Source: Bacteroidota bacterium (lineage in GTDB: Bacteria; Bacteroidota; Bacteroidia; Chitinophagales; LD1). From it: DNA of 5,173 bases. This document shows, one piece after another, positions 1 through 5,173 of this stretch (its first letter is position 1; each line of letters starts with the position of its first letter). The notes below the pieces were generated by a model. That model did no database searches, had not been told where the DNA came from, and saw nothing but the letters and a program-made list of their open reading frames with translations. The stretch is from NCBI GenBank assembly GCA_003165135.1, contig PLSN01000099.1, positions 4,188-9,360 of the forward strand, read 5' to 3'. The translations under genes were made by a program, and so were the position numbers.

Positions 1-1
1 T

Positions 2-910
2 GTGAATTATATTGATTTCCGAAACTCGCTTACTCCCCGTTATGATATAGTTTGGCTGGATATCTTCACAGGCTATCTTGCTTTGGCGGTGGTGCTTGCA
101 CTAGCCATATTTATGCAAGTGAAATATCCGGCCTGGTTTGCATTGACTATTCCTGTAGGGGCTTTGATACTAGGATATATTGTATCTGCACTTCACCTCT
201 TCATTCATGAAGCCTCACACTATCATCTGGCCTCGGATAGGAAGCAAAATGATCTTCTTTCAAACATATTTCTCGGCCTTCTGGTGGGTATGGATGTGGA
301 GTATTACCGGACTGTGCATTTCGCACACCATCGGCTTCTTGGCACAGCCAGAGATACTGAGAGATCGTATTTTGATCCTATCACATGGCGCTATGTCCTG
401 GAGACGCTCACAGGGATACGAATCATCAATGTGATAATCTATAGAAATCAGAATATAAAGCTGAATGAAAATCGCGGATCAGAGATCATTAAAAAAAACA
501 ATAAAATCTTTTTCATAGCTGCCCTCCTCAATGTGATTTTTGTCTCCGCTCTTTTCATATTCGGCTTCTGGCAAGTGGCGTTTATTTGGCTGATAGGCTT
601 GGGCGCAACCTTTCCATTCTTTGCCACATTTCGTCAAATCCTCGAGCATCGTAGTATACATGCATCTCCCGACCAAAACTACCACAAAGTCGATCACGGT
701 ATAGTTCATCGCATGTTTGGAGATGGCCCTATCGCATCTACTATGGGTGCAGCGGGATTCAACAGGCACCTCCTGCATCACTGGGATCCACTGGTATCCT
801 ATACCAGACTCAAAGATGTTGAAGTTTTTTTAAAAGATACTCCACTCGCTGAATGGCAAAAACAGTGTAAAACCACCTATCTGAAAACATTTCTCGATCT
901 TATCAAATAG
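2..910 (+). CDS. Membrane fatty-acid-desaturase-type di-iron oxygenase
   Basis: Predicted integral-membrane non-haem di-iron enzyme of the fatty acid desaturase superfamily (PF00487 type), which uses O2 and electrons to desaturate or hydroxylate an acyl chain or related substrate. All three histidine boxes are visible in the 302 residues: HEASH (69-73), HFAHH (106-110) and HLLHH (256-260), with an extra EH at 215-216 in the region where relatives carry a conserved histidine. Hydrophobic segments at about 22-40, 45-68, 168-188 and 190-210 give the usual two membrane hairpins, leaving the boxes on the cytoplasmic face. The stretch after box 2 (HHRLLGTARDTE) recalls the rhizobitoxine-desaturase-like branch, but the substrate cannot be read from sequence; carotenoid ketolase or hydroxylase relatives are less likely alternatives. 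The GTG start lies one base from the window edge, so the true start may be further upstream. The stop is TAG. A radical SAM gene follows after 111 bases. Confidence 0.88.
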   Translation: MNYIDFRNSLTPRYDIVWLDIFTGYLALAVVLALAIFMQVKYPAWFALTIPVGALILGYIVSALHLFIHEASHYHLASDRKQNDLLSNIFLGLLVGMDVEYYRTVHFAHHRLLGTARDTERSYFDPITWRYVLETLTGIRIINVIIYRNQNIKLNENRGSEIIKKNNKIFFIAALLNVIFVSALFIFGFWQVAFIWLIGLGATFPFFATFRQILEHRSIHASPDQNYHKVDHGIVHRMFGDGPIASTMGAAGFNRHLLHHWDPLVSYTRLKDVEVFLKDTPLAEWQKQCKTTYLKTFLDLIK

Positions 911-1021
911 TTATCAGATCAATTTCGTCGGCTCAAATCGGAAATACTCTGAGTTTCATAACAAATCATACTAACTTCACAATATTATTTTACTTCATTC
1001 TTTATTGTAAATTAGCTCCTA
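911..1021. other. AT-rich intergenic spacer between desaturase and radical SAM genes
   Basis: This 111-base spacer holds no ORF of note. It contains a small imperfect dyad around 941-957 (GAAATACTCTGAGTTTC) that is too short and lacks a following T-run, so it is not a convincing terminator. The part from about 981 to 1015 is very AT-rich and could hold a promoter for the next gene, but I could not place a clear Bacteroidota TTTG / TAnnTTTG pair with correct spacing. The sequence just before the ATG (TAGCTCCTA) has no purine-rich Shine-Dalgarno motif. Confidence 0.5.
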
Positions 1022-2569
1022 ATGAGAGTTTGTATCATCAGGCCGGCAGTACTCCATAAGGAAGTTGCTTTTTCGCATATGCCCGGGGCACCCCTTGGCC
1101 CGGCCTATATAGCGGCTATGCTTCAGCAAGCGGGCCACGAGGTACAGGCCATTGATGCTGCAGTGGAAGGTTTCTACGACGTAGAGAAGTATCGCTTCGG
1201 AACGTACATTTTCGGCCTGAATATAGAAAAGACCATCGCCTTGATTAGAGAGGATACAGAGATCGTCTGTTTTAGCCTCATGTATACCAATAACTGGTAT
1301 TTTGACCGCGAGCTGCTAGCTGCAGCCAAAAAAAAATTCCCCGATGCGATTATTATCGCAGGCGGGGAGCATGTCACAGCGGTACCTGAGTATTGCTTCG
1401 ATACTGCCCCTGACATCGATTACATCGTTCTGGGAGAAGGAGAAGCTACGATCTTGGAGCTAATGGAGTGTATCATAGAAGGTCAGCCTGTCGATGAAAT
1501 TTCAAGAATCGCTTTCAAAAAAGATGATAAAATAGTCGTCAACAATTTCAGTCGCAGGATCAAGAGAGTGGAGAAAGTAGATGCGATCCCCTGGCCGGCA
1601 TGGGAGTTGTTTCCGCTTGATAAATACTTTAGCAACAAAGTGACCTACGGCGTCTATCGGGGCAACTCTCTGCCTGTGATGGCCTCCAGAGGCTGTCCAT
1701 ATGAATGCACTTTTTGCTCCAGCCCTCAAATGTGGGGGAGGAAATATAACCTCAGGGATGTGAATGATTTCGTCAATGAGATGGAGCATTATTATAAGAA
1801 GTATAATGTCGTCAGTTTTGATTTTTTTGATCTGACTGCCATTATCTACAGGGATTGGATTATCGAATTGTGCAATGAGATCATCCGGAGGGGAATGAAA
1901 ATTACCTATCAGATCCCCGCAGGCACACGCTCCGAAGCAATCGACTACGAAGTGGCATACAAACTATATCAGTCCGGCTGCAAAAATATTACCTACGCAC
2001 CCGAATCAGGTTCTGACAGAGTACTAAAGGCAATCAAAAAAAGAGTCAAACTTTCGAATATGCTGGACTCGATCAGGTATTCGAATCAGGTGGGTATGAA
2101 TATCAAACTCAACATCATTGTAGGGTTTCCTGATGAAACGCATCTCGATGTATGGAAAACCATCTGGTATCTAGTCAAAAGCAGTTGGTATGGAGCACAT
2201 GACATGTATCCGGGTGTTTTCTCACCGTATCCCGGCAGTGCTCTATATGATCGGCTCGTGACGGATGGTAAAATCGACCTGTATAGTGATGAATATATCA
2301 TGGAGATCGTGAGTTCACATGATCTATGGCCTGGCAATACGTACAATGATAAAATGACACCAACATCGGTCAAAATATATACGATACTGATGTATCTCGC
2401 TTTTTATGGAAGCAACTTTTTATTCCGGCCCCAGAGGTTCTTTAAAATGATACGCAATCTGGTGACCAATCAGCACGAATCCCGCGCAGAATCAGTACTG
2501 GCACAAACATTTACTAAATTGAAATTGTCTAAAAGAGAAACGAACCTGCCAAGGAACAGAAGACCCTGA
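1022..2569 (+). CDS. B12-binding-domain radical SAM protein
   Basis: Predicted cobalamin-dependent radical SAM enzyme of the BchE/HpnP/HpnJ-like architecture, 515 residues, a normal length for this class. The N-terminal Rossmann-like B12-binding domain spans about 1-155: it opens with the typical strand MRVCIIRPAV, has PLGPAYIAAML at 24-34, the loop AGGEHVTAVPE (113-123) and LGEGEAT (137-143). A DxHxxG lower-ligand motif is absent, as in many of these proteins, so any cobalamin would bind without that histidine. The radical SAM barrel carries the 4Fe-4S motif CPYECTFC (C225, C229, C232), an ESGS segment at 328-331 expected to contact SAM, and IVGFPDET (366-373). The region SPYPGSALYD (401-410) is typical of the class. 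Residues about 450-469 are hydrophobic and may touch the membrane; the tail is basic. Reactions in the class include methylation, cyclisation and rearrangement; the substrate here is unknown. The start is well supported: an in-frame TAG lies at 1013-1015, nine bases upstream of the ATG. Confidence 0.93.
   Translation: MRVCIIRPAVLHKEVAFSHMPGAPLGPAYIAAMLQQAGHEVQAIDAAVEGFYDVEKYRFGTYIFGLNIEKTIALIREDTEIVCFSLMYTNNWYFDRELLAAAKKKFPDAIIIAGGEHVTAVPEYCFDTAPDIDYIVLGEGEATILELMECIIEGQPVDEISRIAFKKDDKIVVNNFSRRIKRVEKVDAIPWPAWELFPLDKYFSNKVTYGVYRGNSLPVMASRGCPYECTFCSSPQMWGRKYNLRDVNDFVNEMEHYYKKYNVVSFDFFDLTAIIYRDWIIELCNEIIRRGMKITYQIPAGTRSEAIDYEVAYKLYQSGCKNITYAPESGSDRVLKAIKKRVKLSNMLDSIRYSNQVGMNIKLNIIVGFPDETHLDVWKTIWYLVKSSWYGAHDMYPGVFSPYPGSALYDRLVTDGKIDLYSDEYIMEIVSSHDLWPGNTYNDKMTPTSVKIYTILMYLAFYGSNFLFRPQRFFKMIRNLVTNQHESRAESVLAQTFTKLKLSKRETNLPRNRRP
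1694..1717 (+). other. Radical SAM CxxxCxxC 4Fe-4S cluster motif
   Basis: These codons encode CPYECTFC. The three cysteines (225, 229, 232) have the canonical CxxxCxxC spacing that ligates the 4Fe-4S cluster used to cleave S-adenosylmethionine. The motif is intact, so the protein is likely catalytically competent and not a degenerate copy. Confidence 0.95.
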
Positions 2570-2650
2570 TCATAAGTTCTTCCAACAGCTAAAAACCCAA
2601 GCCCTAATCACAAATCTAAAACCCGGTCTGTATCCATCAGGTCATAATTT
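2570..2650. other. Short intergenic spacer before the TMTC-like gene
   Basis: This 81-base gap shows no hairpin followed by a T-run, so no intrinsic terminator is evident between the radical SAM gene and the next gene; read-through transcription is plausible. An in-frame TAA at 2645-2647 sits just before the downstream ATG and fixes the earliest possible start at 2651. The only purine stretch upstream is a weak CAGG at 2638-2641, not a convincing ribosome binding site. Confidence 0.5.
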
Positions 2651-5173
2651 ATGCGATCAACGAGTATGAGCAAACAAAAATCAGTTAAGAAAGTTCCCGC
2701 AATCATATCTTCAGCGACCCTGCCTATATGGGAGCGGAAGCATTTTCTCAGCGCAGTTATTTTTCTCTTTTCATTTTTACTATTCGCCAACTCTATACAA
2801 AATGATTACAATCTGGATGATGAATTAGTGACTAAAAACCATCGTCTCACATCAAAAGGATTCGAAGCCATACCCGAAATTTTCACCTCCCCTTACTATG
2901 CAGACAATATGGGCTATTCATATGAATACCGCCCAATTGTTTTATTGACATTTGCTATTGAGCACCAGATATTCGGAGACAGCGCCCACGTTAGTCATTT
3001 TTTCAATGTACTCCTGTATGCCCTGGCCTGCCTGCTTTTGCTGAAGACACTACAGGATCTACTAAGGAAATATTCGCAGGCCATTCCTTTTGCTATCACA
3101 CTGCTATTTGCTGCTCATACTGCTCATACAGAAGTGGTAAGCAGTATTAAAAACAGAGATGAGATACTTGCAATGATTTTTGGATTGCTTTGCCTACGAG
3201 CCAGTCTCAGATTAATCTCTACCGGGCGCAAATGGATTCTCTTATTATTACCTCTTTTTTTCACCGTGGCCCTGATGAGCAAAACAACAATATTCTCATT
3301 TGCCCTCATCATTCCCATTGCCCTTTTATTTTTTACCGAAGCCGGTTGGGGGATATTGATCTCTATCTTGCTTCTACTCCTGCTTCCGTCCTGTTTTTTG
3401 CTAAATACTGTAGGCGGTTACGAAAAGTTTTTATTGGTTCTGGGATTTGTATCTACCATTTCTCTCCTTTTTCTAATGAAGAATATAAAGCTTGCACCTG
3501 TGAAAATCGGGAATATGCTTCGTGCTCTCCTTGATAATTTTGAGACAAAAACATCACTTTCTGAATCAGATCTGCCCTCATCCGAAGGGTTCATGGCGAT
3601 TTTCAAAGGTGTCGTACCTGGCAAAAACATCTTTTTTTCAGTCATGGCCATCCCTACTCTATTGATCGGCTGTATTTATGCATTTCTGATTTTCCGTTTT
3701 TTCTCGCCGGTTGCGATTGTGCCCCTGATTGCCCTATTGATTATGGCATGGTTTGGAAAAGACGGACTCTCCTGGTGGAGTAATGCCGTGCTTAGCTTTT
3801 GTATCGCGCTTAACTGTGTCTTTCTGTGGCATATAGACTTATTTTTGGCAGAATATATTCAGCTGTCTTCTTTATTTTTTTCAATCTGCTTAGTTTTTGG
3901 CAGGCGGAATCTTTTTCCCCCAAACCTCATATGTTTTTTGATAGTCTCTCTATTCAATAAGCATCTCGGCAGCTCATTGGATAATGTAGCTATCCTAGGC
4001 CTGGTCTCGCTATTAAATATTAAAAAACTTAGACCAATATTAGTTATAGCATGTCTGTTGACGATCGGCATCAGCTACTATGTAGAGGGGTTGGTACCGA
4101 ACTGGACAGATGGTAGTATTTTGCTGCTTATCTTATTGTTTCAATTTGCATACAGGTGGATCAGGGAGCTGCCATGGGTATTTGCCATATCCGCATTATT
4201 GATCTTTCATATTTCGATGTCAGGGCGTAGTCAGGATTTTATAGCTCAAAGTCGTCATAGTACAGTTCAAACTATAAGTACTATACACACGATAACCAAT
4301 CAGGCAAATCCACAGATCTTCTCCCAATCTCAAAATCGCCCACTCCAATATATAGAGGTGTGCGTCTCTCCTTTTGATTCTTTAACTCTGCGTATAGGGA
4401 CGTCAATGGAGATTCTTTCGATTTATTTGCAAAAAGTAGTTCTCCCTTATCCATTGTCGTACTATTATGGCTACAGATTTATTAAACCTCAAAAGATATC
4501 CGATACTATTCCCATCATCAGTCTGATCCTACATTTGATTATTCTCCTGACAGCAATAATCACGTTTTTTAAAGACCGTCTCATTAGCTTTAGCTTATTT
4601 AGTTACCTCATTCTCATTCTTACATTTTCCAACTATTATTATTACGTCCCGGGTATGATGGCAGACAGATTTTTACTTCTGCCTTCTTTAAGCTGGTGTG
4701 TATTTTTTGTAGCTATTATCCGTATTTTTTCAGGAGTATACTATTATACCCCAAAAATTGATTGGTCAGAGATCAAACCCATTGCACGATATTCATTTAT
4801 CTCAGTTTTGCTTTTTTATTCAGCACTTACTTTTTCCAGAAATGCAAACTGGCGGGATGACCTGACTTTGTTTCGGCATGATATTAATTATGTAAGTGAA
4901 TCATCTCAGGCGAATAACCTTTTAGCACTCCATCTTATGCAGCATACAGTGATTGAGCCGGATCCCACGGCAAAAGTTAATATGGAAAATGAGGCACTGT
5001 TGCATTTCAAAAAAGCACTGCAAATCTATCCTCGGTTCTTTAATGCATCATATGATATAGGCCGGGTCTATCTATCTTTAAATCAGCCGGACAGTGCATT
5101 GGAAGCTTTTAAATATGCCTTGACCATAGACACAGTATACCCTGATCTCTACAAAAGCATATGCGACATTTAT
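2651..5173 (+). CDS. TMTC-like GT-C membrane glycosyltransferase with C-terminal TPRs (3' partial)
   Basis: One open frame of 841 codons without a stop, cut by the window end. By eye it has around twenty hydrophobic segments from residue 30 to 729, then TPR repeats. The pattern follows the TMTC / TPR-containing GT-C family, which transfers sugars (mannose in animal TMTCs) from a polyprenyl-phosphate donor to proteins. Signature matches in order: YNLDDELV (53-60), with the acidic pair expected in the first extracytoplasmic loop; EYRPIVLLTF (92-101); AAHTAHTEVV (154-163) followed by KNRDEILA (167-174), matching the family HPxHTEaV...R.D block; ALMSKTT (207-213); RPLQY (563-567); YPLSYYYGY (600-608); ADRFLLLPS (671-679); and NWRDDLTLF (733-741). 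TPR helices begin near 753, with one full repeat at about 797-830 and another starting at 831. The start is ATG 2651, bounded by an upstream in-frame TAA; a second ATG at 2666 is an alternative. A bacterial substrate is unknown, and a non-enzymatic membrane role cannot be excluded. Confidence 0.87.
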   Translation, partial: MRSTSMSKQKSVKKVPAIISSATLPIWERKHFLSAVIFLFSFLLFANSIQNDYNLDDELVTKNHRLTSKGFEAIPEIFTSPYYADNMGYSYEYRPIVLLTFAIEHQIFGDSAHVSHFFNVLLYALACLLLLKTLQDLLRKYSQAIPFAITLLFAAHTAHTEVVSSIKNRDEILAMIFGLLCLRASLRLISTGRKWILLLLPLFFTVALMSKTTIFSFALIIPIALLFFTEAGWGILISILLLLLLPSCFLLNTVGGYEKFLLVLGFVSTISLLFLMKNIKLAPVKIGNMLRALLDNFETKTSLSESDLPSSEGFMAIFKGVVPGKNIFFSVMAIPTLLIGCIYAFLIFRFFSPVAIVPLIALLIMAWFGKDGLSWWSNAVLSFCIALNCVFLWHIDLFLAEYIQLSSLFFSICLVFGRRNLFPPNLICFLIVSLFNKHLGSSLDNVAILGLVSLLNIKKLRPILVIACLLTIGISYYVEGLVPNWTDGSILLLILLFQFAYRWIRELPWVFAISALLIFHISMSGRSQDFIAQSRHSTVQTISTIHTITNQANPQIFSQSQNRPLQYIEVCVSPFDSLTLRIGTSMEILSIYLQKVVLPYPLSYYYGYRFIKPQKISDTIPIISLILHLIILLTAIITFFKDRLISFSLFSYLILILTFSNYYYYVPGMMADRFLLLPSLSWCVFFVAIIRIFSGVYYYTPKIDWSEIKPIARYSFISVLLFYSALTFSRNANWRDDLTLFRHDINYVSESSQANNLLALHLMQHTVIEPDPTAKVNMENEALLHFKKALQIYPRFFNASYDIGRVYLSLNQPDSALEAFKYALTIDTVYPDLYKSICDIY
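3112..3129 (+). repeat. 9-bp perfect tandem duplication inside the TMTC-like gene
   Basis: TGCTCATAC occurs twice back to back and in frame, contributing to the residues AHTAHT (155-160). It lies inside the conserved block where family members usually read HPxHTE; here it reads HTAHTE with no change in length. Confidence 0.9.
4937..5173 (+). other. Start of C-terminal TPR array
   Basis: Residues about 763-841 of the TMTC-like protein fit the tetratricopeptide pattern. The first repeat has A782, F786, A789 and P794 at the consensus second-helix positions, with a longer than usual loop (about 767-780) between its two helices. The second repeat (about 797-830) has G804, Y807, A816, F820 and A823. 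A third repeat begins at P831 and is cut by the window. TPRs in this family are expected outside the membrane core and are thought to bind protein partners or acceptors. Confidence 0.8.

Noticed and set aside
491..499. In-frame A_AAA_AAC slippery heptamer in the desaturase gene (run of eight A).
   Set aside because: A -1 shift would hit a TAA at 502-504 almost at once, no stimulatory hairpin was seen, and the full-length frame carries the essential third histidine box downstream; it is better read as ordinary Lys-Lys-Asn codons.
479..781. Minus-strand open frame of about 100 codons opposite the desaturase gene.
   Set aside because: It is antisense to the histidine-box region of a well-supported gene and its translation resembles no family; a shadow frame.
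941..957. Dyad GAAATACTCTGAGTTTC after the desaturase stop, a possible terminator or operator.
   Set aside because: The arms are short, the central loop would be too tight for the full pairing, and no T-run follows.
1328..1336. Run of nine A in the radical SAM gene, a possible phase-variation or transcript-slippage site.
   Set aside because: It encodes KKK in frame in a surface-like helix, and such runs are common in AT-leaning genomes; no sign of a regulated switch.
2608..2790. Minus-strand 60-codon frame spanning the spacer before the TMTC-like gene.
   Set aside because: Most of it lies antisense to the N-terminal coding region, and no recognisable motif or start context supports it.
3190..3534. 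Plus-strand open frame of about 114 codons overlapping the TMTC-like gene in another frame.
   Set aside because: The continuous 841-codon frame through the same bases carries clear family motifs on both sides, so this is a shadow and not evidence of a frameshift.

Overview
The window holds three genes, all on the plus strand, filling almost the whole 5.2 kb. The first may be cut by the left edge and the last is certainly cut by the right edge. No rRNA, tRNA, CRISPR, insertion-sequence or integrase signal was seen. The gene style points to Bacteroidota, perhaps a Cytophagales-like lineage: moderate AT content, no AGGAGG-type ribosome binding sites before the two visible starts, and a TMTC-like membrane protein of a kind I recall from that phylum. 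This taxonomic call is an inference from memory, not a search result.

Layout: (1) 2-910, a membrane di-iron fatty-acid-desaturase-type enzyme with all three histidine boxes; (2) a 111-base AT-rich spacer; (3) 1022-2569, a cobalamin-binding-domain radical SAM enzyme with an intact CxxxCxxC cluster motif; (4) an 81-base spacer; (5) 2651-5173, one uninterrupted reading frame of 841 codons running off the window. It encodes a very hydrophobic GT-C/TMTC-like putative glycosyltransferase core followed by the start of a TPR array.

How they might work together: the first two are oxidative or radical tailoring enzymes of types often used on lipids or lipid-like metabolites, and the third looks like a membrane glycosyltransferase that would use a lipid-linked sugar. 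The same orientation, short spacers and lack of an evident terminator allow co-transcription, but nothing in the window proves a common pathway. I see no clear evidence for a wholly new system. The best leads are the desaturase/radical-SAM pairing and the unusually long membrane region of the TMTC-like protein.
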